DNA from: Bretschneidera sinensis
Taxonomy: Eukaryota > Streptophyta > Magnoliopsida > Brassicales > Akaniaceae
Length of the DNA stretch: 64,000 nucleotides
Direction: 5' to 3'
Assembly: GCA_023935145.1 (NCBI GenBank)
Contig: CM043698.1
Coordinates: forward strand, 64,626,001-64,690,000
Below, one piece after another: positions 23,580 through 35,720 of this stretch. The notes below the pieces were generated by a model. It did not search any database and had not been told where the DNA came from. It worked only from the letters and a program-made list of their open reading frames with translations. Positions within the stretch are counted from its first letter, which is position 1, and each line of letters begins with the position of its first letter. Made by a program: the position numbers and the translations under genes.

Positions 23580-23603
23580 ATGCTTGCTTTTTGGCTAAAT
23601 TAA
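23580..23603 (+). promoter_or_regulatory. Short upstream ORF in the AGB1 leader
   Basis: An ATG at 23580 opens a 7-codon frame (MLAFWLN) that ends with TAA at 23601-23603, 20 nt before the AGB1 start codon and out of frame with it. If the leader includes this part, the uORF could lower or gate translation of AGB1. Confidence 0.55.
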
Positions 23604-23623
23604 CAAGAAATTTTGTTGAAAAG

Positions 23624-26600
23624 ATGTCTGTCGCGGAGCTAAAAGAGCGCCACGTGGCTGCCAATGAGACCGTCAACAATCTCAGGGAGCGATTGAAGCA
23701 GAAGCGACTTCTCTTGCTCGACACTGATGGTACTAATTCTGATGTGTGTTGTTTTTTACTTTTTCTGTGCTGCTTTTCTGTTTTTCGTGTTTCTGTTTTC
23801 TTTGTGATTTTGTGTTTAGTCTCTTTAGATCTGTTTGGTTCTTTCCTGAATTTTCGCAGTTGCGGGGTATGCGAGGTTGCAGGGGCGGACTCCGGTAACT
23901 TTTGGCCCTACGGATCTGGTTTGCTGTAGGACCCTGCAGGGACACACTGGCAAGGTAATCTTCATAAGTATACGATATGTATAGCTGTGTGTTTATATAA
24001 AGTTGGTATCTCCTTTGCTGGTTTGCTATTAATGAGAGTGCTCTACTTCTTTTTGAAATGGTAATTGTTATGCCTAGGCGAGAATGTACAGTATTGGGTT
24101 GTATCATTAGCACTCAAGGAGTTAGGACTTAGGACTAGAAGAAATGCTAAAGTTATGGTTGGATTTGGGAATTTTAGGATTGTTGAGGGTATCTTAAAAT
24201 TGAAAATGGGTGAAGGATAAAGCTTTTGAGTCATAACCACGATTGGAGGCTGTCTGGAGCTTGGGTTGTGGAGGATTGAGGTTGAGAAGTTTTATTCTGT
24301 GATCCTCCTTCAATGACAGTTGCAGCTTCATGATGGTTGGAAATGAACAAGAATGGATCAAATTAGGAAATACTCCGTTATAAACATGAAAGGAGGTTTG
24401 GTGATTGTCACCTGTTAAGATGTGAAGTCAATGCAATTATGGTGTCTCATTTGATTGAAATTGTAGCTTTACTTTGCGACCAGTGTCAGAGTTTGATAAC
24501 GAACTTAGAAATGTAATGGCATCTACACTTGTGTTTGTTTGTGAAGCTCTTGATAGATATGAGACAATAATGACATGGTGGACACATTATTGTTATCCTT
24601 TAAAAGATCATAATGAGAGCCTTTTGATAGTCAAACTAACTATTGAAATAACTCGGATCTCTATTACAGTGATATGGATTTGAATAGCAATAAATGTAGG
24701 AATTAGTTTGTGAGGATATTTAGTGCCTTTTTCTTAGACATTCAGTGTTATAACAAGAACCCTTCTCATGCTTACCGCATGGCACTTACATGCCGGATTA
24801 CTCGGTGGTACCATCTGGATATTTTAAATTTGAATTAGTTTTGAGTTTTTAACTATCAGAAAATTCAGTTCTAGTTTTTGGTGAATTTCTGATGAGGCAG
24901 CCTGTAATGTATGAACTATTATGTATGTTAATAGCCTTTTAAATGTTAAATAACATGTCGTGGAAACTGCCTGACAGATACATCCTTGAGGTAATTTCTT
25001 TCGTGTGTTGTTTAGGTGAAGTAATTCCCCATACCCGCAATTTTATTAGTATCACAGAGTTAGAAGTTGTAAGGATGTCATGTGAAAATGTTATCGATTT
25101 CGCTTTTAAGTAGCAACTTAGATGAATTCTTATTGCTATCATAAATGAAGGGTTGTTATTTGGCCACAATAGTTGTGTAGTTCTAAAGATAACATCTTAT
25201 TATACATGTATAATGTGTATATTGGGAAAAAGCTATTTATTGCCCCGACCGAACTAGGGTTGATATACCCAAGTGCCAGGTAATCTTAAGCCAAAATTTC
25301 AGTAAAATCTTCCCTATTTGAGAAACCCTCCAAAAGACAAGGGAACGACAGAATCCTGGAGCCTAGGCTCAAACATTCTCCGTTCCTTCATTTGTTGTTG
25401 AAATGTAAATAGTTGCTAAAGTAAAATGATTGGACATTGAAACTCTTTACTCAGAATATGTGACATCTTTATCAATGGATACAGAGGAGGCAGTAATATA
25501 TTACTGTCAAATTATGTTGCTTCTAGATGATTGGATACGTTGGAAATTTTAACCTCTATTACAGGTATATTCATTGGATTGGACTCCTGAAAGAAATCGA
25601 ATTGTCAGTGCATCTCAAGACGGGCGGTTAATTGTGTGGAATGCTCTAACAAGCCAGAAAACTCATGCAATAAAGCTCCCTTGTGCCTGGGTTATGACAT
25701 GTGCTTTCTCTCCAACTGGTCAATCTGTTGCCTGTGGTGGTCTTGATAGTGTATGCTCTATTTTTAACCTCAATTCACCAACCGACAAGGATGGAAATCT
25801 ACCAGTATCGAGAATGCTTAGTGGACATAAGGGTTATGTTTCCTGCTGTCAGTATGTTCCGGATGAGGATACTCACCTAATCACCAGTTCGGGTGATCAG
25901 ACATGTATTTTGTGGGATATTAGTACAGGCCTCAGAACTTCTGTTTTTGGAGGAGAATTTCAGTCTGGACACACTGCTGATGTACTAAGGTATTTATGGT
26001 TTCTCCTAAGTTGGCACCAAATTAAACCTTGTTGTCATCCTATTGTTTGAATGGATAGTTTTTCAATATAATTCCTTTTTTAGTTGCCAAATGCTTTTTT
26101 TATTTTATTTAATTGTGTAAAATAAACCCAATGAAATTTTGTCTTACCTTATTAATTTACCACATGAGTTCTTTGATTCAGTGTTGAGTGTATACAGGCA
26201 TGAAATTTCAACTTGGTCGTAAATATGCTTCAATATCACATTCAAATACGTTGAATGAATGATAAAATGTTCTAATTAATACTTCTTAGGAAGGTAACTG
26301 CTTGTCAGAAATTTGCATTACTTGCCACTATTTCAAGCTTACATGTAGAAAATACGACTTGTTGGTTTTTACCTCTTTTGCTAGTCATAGGATGGGCCCT
26401 GCAACCGTAACACCTGTTTAATATGTCACTGATTGGTTTCCTCTGAAAAGAAATCAAATCCAGTTTGTTATGAGCTTTCACTTCATGAGCCTGCAGCACC
26501 TTTGGCCTTGAATTATCACAAACATGAGTAATGGCAACTGCTGTTCAAGTTTATTTTGGGTGTAGTGTGGCAGTCATTTTATGAGGAAAATGTTAGGAGT

Positions 26601-28773
26601 ATCATTTATGGCTATTTAACTATATTATCATTTTGCTTTCTTTCAGTGTCTCAATTAGTGGATCAAACTCAAGAATGTTTGTATCTGGTTCATGCGATTT
26701 GACTGCCCGTTTGTGGGATACTCGTGTTGCAAGTCGAGCAGTGCGTACATTTCATGGGCATGAGGGAGATGTTAACACGGTGAAGTTCTTTCCAGATGGC
26801 AACAGATTTGGGACTGGCTCAGATGATGGAACTTGCAGGTTATATGACATAAGAACCGGGCATCAACTCCAAGTTTACTATCAGCAGTATGGTGATAATG
26901 AGGTTCCACACGTGAGCTCCATTGCATTCTCCGTATCAGGAAGACTTCTCTTTACCGGATACTCGAATGGTGATTGTTATGTGTGGGATACTTTATTGGA
27001 AGAGGTACATGTGTCAACTGGTTCTATTTTATTAGTATCTGTAGTACTTCTGATAACTACATATAGCTGTACTATATTTAGTTTCTATACTTTATGGAGC
27101 CTATGGTTGTCACAGATTGTCAAGCTTCTGTAGGCTGTGTTAGTTGCCTGTTTGGTTACAGGGAAACCAAATATTGCATGTTCTATGCAGAAGATACTTT
27201 TTCTATCATAGATGCTTAATAAGTACTTTTAAACTGAAAGTACAAAGGGATGCAGTTAAATTTCCATCAAAATGCATCACATGAAGTGCCAGAAATAATG
27301 AATTTATTGAATGAAGTACTCTTGTTACGTGGATCACTTTCTTTTTTGTTGCAGCCATAACTTGAGCTTGTGAACTATGTAACTTTTTCCTATTAGTATG
27401 TGAGCATGTGAAATGAGTTGTAGCATATTTGAGGTGGGGCATGACTGTAGATTCATTGGCTCTAATTACTTGCTATGTTTTTGGCAGGTTGTTTTGAACT
27501 TGGGATCTCTCCAGAACTCTCATGAGGGCCGGATCAGCTGTTTAGGTTTGTCAGCTGATGGAAGTGCCTTATGTACAGGAAGTTGGGATACAAACCTAAA
27601 GGTTAGTTTGCTTTTAGTCCTGTCAATGCTATGTCATTAAATTCCATACAATTTTACAAATTCTGCCTTTGTCCTCAGCCCCAAGCGAGTAGTTCTTAAT
27701 CTCAGTAGATAATGGATGTAAATGAATGAAAGAATCGTATCAGTATCTGTTGAAGTTTCTCTTGCAAGTCTAGGCTAGTGGATCGAAATGTTAGATAATT
27801 TGGTTCACTGGATAGCACTGTTTTACAGAGCCGTTCTGTTACACATGTTGGATCTATAAATTATTTTACGCTTGGGGGATCTGAAGAATGATAAAAGCCA
27901 CGAGTTGTACAGAATAGCTGACTTACAAAATATGAAGAAAGATCATTGGTGGCACCCTAGAATTATAAAGCTGCATTGTACTCCCAGGCATATCTATTTG
28001 CTAGTGTAAGGGTATTTCTTGTTCAGTGAGAACCACCAGGATCCCAAACTCAGCATGTTGTAGTTTGGTTTAGGGTTTAATGCAGTGAGGGAAGAGAGGG
28101 AGAGAGATGGTGGCTCAGAACCCAAAAGTATCGTAACCCTAAGGTTAGTAGTAGTATTTATTGAGAACATAATATAAAGAGATTACAGAAATACCCTTAC
28201 ATTCTAACACTATTTAGTATCTTCTCATCCTGGGAAGAATACCTGTTTCTAGAAATTACAAGAAACGTCTGAAAAAATTTGGGACTAAACTTGACCATCA
28301 CTCTTTATTAGTAGTACTTATATTATTTTCCTTCTGTAAAATATTTAGATCCTAAGACAGAAAAGAAAACAAAAAGAACCATAGCTATTTAGTCCAAGAC
28401 TTCATCTTTGTATTATCTATCTCTCTGTAGTTGGGTATTGAATTCAATTCTCTATAGTCAAAAGTACATCACAGTTTAGTTACAACTAGTGTCAATGTAT
28501 TTTAAAATGTTAATGATTGCATATAAGCATGCAAATTTAGTTTAAAGTTCAAAATACTGTAGTCTAATGTCAGACCTGGTATATACGATAAGGGGAGAGG
28601 GCCTGCAGGGAATTATTTAGTTTTCATCACTTCTACCCTTATTTGCTGTTCCTTCCTTTGATGTGAGAATTAGTTGCAAACTAGATTTTCAATCTAATAA
28701 AATTTGAAGTTTTTCTCATGTTCGTGTTCTCCGGTAGATTTGGGCTTTTGGAGGGCATAGGAGAGTGATTTGA
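23624..28773 (+). CDS. AGB1: Heterotrimeric G-protein beta subunit (WD40)
   Basis: Six exons encode 377 aa: 23624-23729, 23860-23954, 25565-25989, 26647-27004, 27488-27601, 28738-28773. The start at 23624 gives the conserved N-terminus [20 protein letters not shown], an amphipathic coiled coil that pairs with the G-gamma subunit. Seven WD40 blades follow, for example [54 protein letters not shown], and the final [11 protein letters not shown]. The length equals that of Arabidopsis AGB1. The protein sits at the plasma membrane with G-alpha and G-gamma and acts in hormone, sugar and immune signalling. The last coding exon is only 36 nt and follows a 1.1-kb intron carrying a solo LTR. The codons are uninterrupted. 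Confidence 0.97.
26198..26330. repeat. Dispersed repeat copy B in AGB1 intron 3
   Basis: This is the partner of 20298-20425. The two share the AATATCA(CA)TTCAAAT and GAATGATAAAATGTT segments in the same order and orientation, with small indels between them. Confidence 0.55.
28056..28209 (-). mobile_element. Solo LTR of the CAP1-intron TRIM-like family, in AGB1 intron 5
   Basis: This 154-bp segment starts TGTTGTAGTTTGG and ends ACATTCTAACA. Inside, it shares blocks with the LTR at 11453, including TAACCCTAAGGTTAGTAGT and TACAGAAATACCCTTA versus TACATCAATGCCCTTA. Just before it, ACCACCAGGATCCCAAAC matches the leader of the 11453-12886 element (ACCACCAGGGTCCCAAAC). Part of the leader therefore remains, and the primer-binding site is deleted. 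Confidence 0.7.
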
Positions 28774-29164
28774 GTATTAAAGGAGCAAAAAGCTTCCATC
28801 TCAGGCCGGTGCTCAAACTTCATCATGCTTTCTGAAGAATCCTCTTTATTTTCAGTAAGTTAATGCGATTTGAGAAAGCATAATCCTGTGCTGCTGCTTG
28901 TAATCTCCCTGCGAAGAACTGACATCTTGGTTAGAAATGGCCAGTGTTGCTTGAGAGGTTGAACTGGTAGGAGAGGCCATTTCTTTGTTATCTGCATGCA
29001 GTGCCATGTTAAACCGACTGATTAATATTCTTCCCTTGTACTCAGTTGTTGCACCATGTACCTCTGATTTAATGAACAAATTGAGTTTTCTTTTTGTATA
29101 TGTTTTCCTTTTGCACAGTTTTGACCATTTTTATGAACAAATTGAGAAACAACAATGTGACGAC

Positions 29165-29288
29165 GTGTTTGGTAGTATGAAATTGAAATCTTTGATGAAA
29201 ATAGACTTTATTTTTACAATTTCAACGTTGGGAAAAGACGATTCCTTCCAATTCCAAATTTAGACTTTCAATTTCATGTTATCAAACT
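29165..29288. mobile_element. MITE-like inverted-repeat unit downstream of AGB1
   Basis: The left end, GTGTTTGGTAGTATGAAATTG, pairs imperfectly with the right end, CAATTTCATGTTATCAAAC. The 124-bp size and GTGTTTGGTA-type ends fit a small MITE (possibly hAT-type). I could not confirm a target-site duplication. Confidence 0.5.
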
Positions 29289-30197
29289 TAATGGCGTTGT
29301 TAAACAAAGCTCAAATCTAATAAAGTAATTTTTTGTTTTGAAAGAGTGGCTTTCATATCAATCTTAAACTTTGTACTCAAATTTTAATCTCTAACTATTT
29401 GAAGTCTTCGACATTAAAAGACAAATCTGTGTAACTATATGAATAAAAAATTTCTATTGATTTATAAGTATTTACTACATTCTTTAAAAAGAAAGTAAAC
29501 TTCTTGTTACTTTTAGGACATTAATTTATCATTCTTAATATAATTATTTTACAAAATCTTGCTAATTGATTCACTCGTTAACGAATTCCTCTCCAGGGTT
29601 AACTACGTACATACTCTGCAATTACATTTCTAGGCAATAGTCTGCAAATTCCGCAACAGGTATGTAAATCAAGGTGATCAAATTACAACAATAACTCCTT
29701 TACTAACAAATTGTAAAATGTGAGTAAAAGTTGATTTCCTTGAGCTCCAAATGACGTATAAAAGCAAGAAAAAGTACTTCCAAATGAACAGATGAAGACC
29801 AATCCGAACAAAATTTTTTTGTGGTAAACGAACATCGGAACATCGTCCATGCGTCGCCTCAACTACCACCAAAAAACGGGTCTTTAATAGTAGATCTGCT
29901 AAATATCAGCGGTCAACAGTCCAATTAGAGTGCACCACTGTGCTCGTTGCCTCCATATCTACCAATGTGCAAAATTTCAAAACGATCGAATGTTAGAGCA
30001 CGGTCATGGGCCGCTTTGAACCTCCGTCGGAAAAGCGAATCTTTGATCGTTAATCTGAAAGTCAAAGGCCAACAATGCCACCACAAGGTGGTTCACCATC
30101 CTCCCCCGCACTAGTCGACGAAATTTGCGGCCAATCTATTCTTCAGCAACGGCACGCGCCAAGTCAAACCAGTAGACAAATTTTTTGCACGGGTTAG
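29289..30197. other. Gene-free stretch left of the chromovirus
   Basis: It is AT-rich up to about 29680, then more balanced in composition (29870-30197). No coding region is recognisable. The sequence resumes at 33369 on the other side of the inserted chromovirus. Confidence 0.4.
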
Positions 30198-30610
30198 TGT
30201 CCCGACCCACGTGTTCGAGGGTTTCCTAGTACACTTCTTGATTATAATGTACAACATTGTACAACATATGCATTACAAGATAGTACCTTGTACTTCCGTA
30301 CTACACTTGTACTACACTTATAGTACCGTAGGATTGTGACACTTGGCAAGATGTTAGCCATGGATGTAAGGGAGCTCTCCCTATATAAAGGGGCCTCCCA
30401 TCACTTGTAAATCATTCAATCATTCAAGCAATAGCAAGCTCTCTAGCTTTGTCTCATAATCTCTTGTGCTGGCTTATTTTCTTTGAGTGGGTCTAGCTTC
30501 GGGGGCGGTTCTCTTGAGTAGCTAAGAGGAAGGCTGACTTAGGCATTCTAAGGAGGTGTTTTCGAGACTAAGGCCACACGGTTGGCGACTTAAGCTTGCA
30601 GCTTGTGACA
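30198..30610 (+). repeat. 5' LTR of the chromovirus
   Basis: It begins TGTCCCGACCCACGTG and ends CTTGTGACA. It holds a TATA box (CCTATATAAAGG) near 30373, so it probably started transcription of the element. Confidence 0.9.
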
Positions 30611-30651
30611 AGTGGTATCAGAGCCCGGTTCATCGAGACTTTTGAGAAGAG

Positions 30652-32954
30652 ATGAAGACCGCTTCCGATGCAAACAACCTAGCTCATACCGGTAATGAGA
30701 CCCGATGGAAGGCGGCCAAGAAGGCTAGTTCAAGGGATGTGATGTCAAGCATGGAAGCTCGCTTGGCTAAGGTGGAGTTAGTTGTGGGGGAAATGCGAGA
30801 TAGGTTCGAGGATACCAATGGTAGCATCGAGGAGCTAAACTCCATGAGGGAGGATCTCCAGGAGCAACGCAAGGTGCCCTCAACGAGGTTGTAGACGTGC
30901 TCACAAAAAAGAACAACACCCTTGAGGCCGTGGTGTTGTCTATGTGGGAAGAGATGGAAGAGCTCAAGCAGGAGCTCTCAGCTTGCAAAGCAGCCTTCGA
31001 AGGTAGTATGCTTGCTATGACACCCAATCATAGGGTGGATGTGCCTAAGCCAAAGGAATTCAAGGGCATCTGAGCTGCAAAGGATGTGGACAACTTTCTT
31101 TGGGGGATGGAGCAATATTTTCGAGTGATAAATATCATGGAGGACGTAACCAAGGTAAACATAGCCTCTATGTATCTTGTTGATATTGCTTTATTGTGGT
31201 GGCGACGTAGGTGTGTGGGTGCTGCCATTATTACGTGGGAAGAATTCCAGAGGGAATTCCGCCAATAATTCTATCCGGAGTATGTGAATGATGAGGCACG
31301 AGCCACACTGCGAAGGCTCACCTACCGTGGAGAAGTACGGGAGTATGTGTGAGAGTTTTCGGAACTCATGCTCCAAATTTCTGATCTTGGAGAGAGGGAG
31401 GCTCTCTTCTCCTTTATGGATGGCCTCAAACCATGGGCCAAACAAGAGTTGCAAATAAGGGGTGTCCAAGACCTCACCCGAGCTATGTCTGTGGCGGAAT
31501 CTTTGGTGGAGTTCAACAAACAAGAGATATTAGACTCCTCCAAGAATGAGGGCAAAGGTGGGGGAGACAAAGACAAGTATCAAAAGGGTGGTATGAGGAA
31601 ACCACCCATTCACAAGTGGAAGTCTACCAAGGAAGGGGACAAAAAGAAGGAGCCATTAGCATGCTTCTTGTGTGAGGGTCCTCATCGGGTGCGGGATTGC
31701 CCGAAACGAACCAAGCTTTCTGCCATTGCTAGGGAAGAGGGGGAAACAGAGAGAGATACCCTCAAGCTTGGCTCTATCATGCTTAACTCGATCAAAGCCA
31801 AAAGGTTTGGCAAGCAGAAGGGGCTCATGTTTATAGACATCATGGTGGCTGGCACCAAGGTTAATGCTCTTATAGACACCGGGGCTTCCGATCTTTTTGT
31901 GTCTGAGAAAATATCTAAGAGATTAAGCCTTAAGGTGGAGAAAGGCAATGAGTGGATTAAGACAGTCAATTCCAAAGAAGTTCCGACAATGGGTGTAGCA
32001 TAAGGGGTGGAGCTACAACTAGGAGATTATAAAGGCAAGGAAACTCTTGAGGTAATCCCACTTGATGATTATGACTTTGTAATTGGGTTAGATTTCCTTG
32101 ATCGGATTAATGCTTTGCTAGTGTCATTTGCCAACTGTGTGTGCATCATTGATTCTCGGTGCCAATGCCTCGTGCCGGTAAGACGAGACTCTGGCCAAGA
32201 TAACCCGGTTTTATCGACAATCTAACTAACCAAGGGGGTGAGAAGGGATGAAGTCACATACTTGGCCACCTTGAAACTTGAGGAGGTCTCAGAGTCCAAG
32301 GAAGAGACTCCTCTTAAGGTACTTGAGCTTTTAGAGTCCTTTGTTGATGTGATGCCCCCGGAGTTACCCAAGAAACTCCCACCTAAGAGAGAGGTGGATT
32401 ATAAGATTGAGTTGGTATCTACTGCCCAACCACTAGCCAAGGCAACCAAGCGTTCCAAGAAGTGGGCTGATCGTAAGAGACGGGATGTGCAGTACCAAGT
32501 GGAGGATTTTGTGCTTGTGAAGCTAAATTCGGTACTTCGCACCAAGGGGATCCATAAGACATTGGTACGTAAATATGAGGGGCCTTTCAAAGTTCTTAGG
32601 AGGGCAGGCAATGTGGCCTACAAACTTGAGCTACCATCCAAGCTCAAGGTGCACCCAGTCTTCCATGTGAGTATGTTGAAACCATTCTATGAAGACCAAA
32701 ATGATCTAGATCGAGGTGAGTCACAGCGAGCCCCTATAGAAGTTAGGGTCTCTTATGACTGAGACATTGAGAGTATACTGGCCGACTGATATTTGAGACG
32801 GAAGAACTACAAGCCGAGGCATGAGTACTTGATACAATGGAAGGGACAAGCTGATAGTGAGAATAGTTGGGAACCAGCCGAGGCCTTATGGCAATTTCAG
32901 ATGAAGATCGACCAGTTTCGTGCCGAGAGTGTGACGAGGGCGTCGCCAGATTGA
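30652..32954 (+). pseudogene. Chromovirus gag-protease-(deleted pol)-chromodomain remnant
   Basis: The gag frame opens at 30652. A frameshift near 30890-30950 moves it to a second frame, which then continues almost to LTR2 with in-frame stops at 31071, 31266, about 31350, 32001, 32223 and 32760. Recognisable parts are the gag core, a CCHC knuckle (CFLCEGPHRVRDC, about 31660-31700), aspartic protease with ALIDTGASDLF (about 31870), and DFVIGLDFL. At about 32436-32450 the text jumps from the pre-RT block QPLAKA straight into the post-integrase block SKKWADRKRRDVQ without changing frame. A chromodomain with YLIQWKG and SWEP follows at about 32830-32880. Confidence 0.88.
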
Positions 32955-32965
32955 GTGGGGGAGAA

Positions 32966-33368
32966 TGTCACGACCCGCATGTTCGAGGGTTTCCTAGTAC
33001 ACTTTTTGATTATAATGTACAATATTGTACATCACATGCACTACAAGGTAGTACCTTGTACTTCCGTACTACACTTGTAGTACCGTAAGATTGTGACACT
33101 TGGCAAGATGTTAGCCATGGATGTAAGGAAGCTCTCCTTATATAAAAGGGGCCTCCCCTCACTTGTAAATCATTCAATCATTCAAGTAATAACAAGTTCT
33201 CTAGCTTTGTCTCATATTCTCTTATGTTGGCTTATTTTCTTTGAGTGGGTCTAGCTTCGGGGGCGGTTCTCTTGAGTAGCTAAGAGGAATGATGATTTAG
33301 GCATTCCAAGGAGGTGTTTCCGAGCTTAAGGCCGCACGGTTAGCGACTTAAGCTTACAACCCGTGACA
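32966..33368 (+). repeat. 3' LTR of the chromovirus
   Basis: It begins TGTCACGACCCGCATG and ends CCCGTGACA. It lacks about 10 bp of a short internal duplication (ACTACACTT) present in LTR1. Confidence 0.9.
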
Positions 33369-33433
33369 TTAGCTCGTCCCCTTCAAAAGCTAATCACGAA
33401 AATTTTCTGCTCGTGTCCAATTCTTATTGGACA

Positions 33434-33482
<49 letters not shown>

Positions 33483-34737
33483 TTATCTTATCCTCAAAGA
33501 TAATCCTTTACCATGTGTCTGATTACCTTTCGACAACATAATTCTCATCTTACCTCTAAGAAATCGACCAATGCCATGTGTCAACTTCTCATTAGTTAAT
33601 TAGTGCCCAATCATCATCCACACATGCTCTACATCAACGCCATAATAGTGACATAAAGGCATCATACCAACGTCACGCAAGAGCAAGTCAATGCCTCGTA
33701 GACGTCACGTCAATGTCAGACACACCACATCAGTGTCGTGTTAGCCATCCAGTCAGTGGTTTAACCCAACTTTGATCACTCGATTCAAAACTTTGACAGA
33801 CCAGTTCAATTATTTTAGACTGAACCAGACCTGTTTCTAAGGCTTTTTGGCATGTTCTTTTCAAATTTGGACTCTTAATCTTAAGATTTCATTTTAAGAG
33901 GTGAGCTTTTTTTCAAACCAGCTCATTTGACTCGTATTAGACCAACTGTTTCACCCACTTTGAGCCCGATTTTGGACATGTTCAGACCAGTTTCCAAGGT
34001 TTTTGAATATGCTCTTTCCAGAATCAGTTTCAGAATTTGAAAAATTAACTCCTAAAGACAAGTTTATTACAAATAGTTGATGAAAAAAGCGTTCTTTCTC
34101 CACTAAAGGGATTTAAATATGCCCCAAACTCAAGATAATGGAGCTCCAACCACCAGGAAACATCATGATTAATGACAATCACGCCTGACACGAGCATTAC
34201 GAGCTTCCTCAAAATGATCGAGGCATGCCATGTTTCTTGTCGGAGAAAAGCACCATGCCCTTAAAGAAAATCCATAGATCAAAACTAAAGAAGAACCTTG
34301 GTATTCACCTCGACAAAACTAGCCTCAATGGCTAAAGTTGAAAGATGAGCTAAACAACCAGAGAAGGACATCTCCCAAAGCACACTATCATATGTAAGGA
34401 AACACTAAAAAGATATTTAATCACACCTCCTTAGGCTAAAAATGGCCCCATAACGGTTAAGGCAATAGAACACCCGAATGATTTCTCAATCAAAACTAGA
34501 GTTAGGTGCGCCGAGTCCATCACACACTCAGATGATTTCTTAATCAAAACTCGAGTTAGGTACATCAAGTTCTTCATACACTTGGATAATCCTTCCACCA
34601 CCACGAACTCCCAAAAAAATACTAAGTAACACTCAAATGGTCGAGATAACCACTTAGTAAAATACAAACTAGTTCTGCAAAGACGTATGACATTGACCCA
34701 GAACGCCAAAGGTCCAAAGGCACCATCTTAGACAAAG

Positions 34738-34833
34738 ACCTAGATAAAGCTAGGCTTGGAAAGTGGCATAAAGGCTAAATAGGGGACCTAGATAAAGCTA
34801 GGCTTGGAAAGTGGCATAAAGGCTAAATAGGGG
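34738..34833. repeat. 48-bp tandem duplication
   Basis: The unit ACCTAGATAAAGCTAGGCTT... is present twice with no difference that I can see. This implies a very recent duplication. Confidence 0.92.
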
Positions 34834-34998
34834 ATCTGTCTCCCACCTCTAGGGTCACTCACCTTAGAACTAATCACTCTAAAGGCTCGAGGACTAACAC
34901 GCTCCCACACATAAGGAAAATGGCTAAAACCACGTAGTTTAACTTCCTTTGGTCATAAATGACTCCACAAAGGGCATACTCAAAGCACAAGAAATGTC

Positions 34999-35335
34999 AC
35001 CACGAGCCATGTGCTCTGAGGTAAAAAAAAAACCCTTGCATGAGCTAACCTTGCCCGAACAATGTGCTTCGAGGAAAAAAACTCTTGCATGAGTTACACG
35101 TGCTTCGAAGTAAAAACCTCCGCATGAGTTACACGTGCTCTGAGGTAAAAACCCTCACTTGAACTATGTGCTTCGAGGTAAAAACCATCACGATAGCTAC
35201 AAGCTTTGCGATAAAAAACCTCGCATGAACTACGCGTTTCGAAGTAAAAACTCTTGCATGAATTACAACTTTAAGGTAAAAACTCACACAAGTTACGCTC
35301 TCCAAGGTAGAAACCACCTTACGAGTTATGAGCTC
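34999..35335. repeat. Degenerate minisatellite, about 10 units of 30-38 bp
   Basis: Successive units follow the pattern [CT]TGCATGAGTTACxxGTGCT followed by TCGAGGTAAAAAC. They vary in length and sequence. The end GAGGTAAAAAC is the most constant part. Tandem arrays of this kind are known in 3' untranslated regions of plant Tat-lineage retroelements. Confidence 0.85.
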
Positions 35336-35413
35336 CATGACTCGGTCCCAAGGACATGACACATCAAGGAAGACGGATCTTGACTATTTCCTTAGCCAAA
35401 AAAATATGCCTTA

Positions 35414-35720
35414 GGAAATGGGGGAATATGATGTAGCCTAAAAATCCTAAGCCAATTAAGGGTTGACATGTTGCAATCCCCAAGGACAAGAAAGTAATTT
35501 CATATCTCAAAGACACCGACCAACCACGTTATACCACGTGGCTCTTAGGATAGAAAAGTAAAATCATTCCTAAACCCTAGGTTAAAGGGGATACCTAACT
35601 CAACCCAAATAGGAAATAAGATAATTAATATAATTCAATGTCCTAAACAAATTTTAACTCTTCGGAGAACTTTCTAGTTTACGTGTTTTCTGTGTGCGCA
35701 AGGATTTGTGAGCACTTTTT
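35414..35720 (+). mobile_element. Possible polypurine tract and LTR start of a decayed gypsy element
   Basis: GGAAATGGGGGAA (35414-35426) is a good polypurine tract. It is followed after two bases by TGATGTAGCC, an LTR-like start. The end of the putative LTR and its partner were not found, so this remains tentative. Confidence 0.35.

Larger units (their letters stand above)
30198..33368 (+). mobile_element. Internally deleted Ty3/gypsy chromovirus with both LTRs
   Basis: LTR1 (30198-30610) and LTR2 (32966-33368) both begin TGT[C]...GACCC and end GTGACA, and are roughly 90% alike by eye. A TTAG duplication flanks the element (30194-30197 and 33369-33372). The primer-binding site TGGTATCAGAGC follows LTR1 after two bases. 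A purine tract, GAGTGGGGGAGAA, precedes LTR2. Each LTR has a TATATAAA box (about 30375 and 33139). The interior keeps gag, zinc knuckle, protease, the integrase C-terminal region and a chromodomain. Reverse transcriptase, RNase H and the integrase core are missing, so total length is only 3.17 kb and the copy is non-autonomous. Confidence 0.92.
33369..35413. other. Repeat-derived region without a recognisable gene
   Basis: It holds a long (TA)n tract (33435-33480), then low-complexity, CA/TCA-rich non-coding sequence. It also contains a 48-bp duplication (34738-34833) and a degenerate minisatellite (34999-35335). Together with the purine tract at 35414 it may be the 3' untranslated part of an old Tat-type Ty3/gypsy element; this is inference. 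Confidence 0.4.

Noticed and set aside
32399..32611. Minus-strand frames within the chromovirus
   Set aside because: They are antisense shadows of the gag/integrase-tail coding text.
34999..35335. CRISPR-like regularly spaced repeats
   Set aside because: The window is plainly plant nuclear DNA. Units are contiguous and diverged, with no constant repeat plus unique spacers of equal length, so it is a minisatellite.
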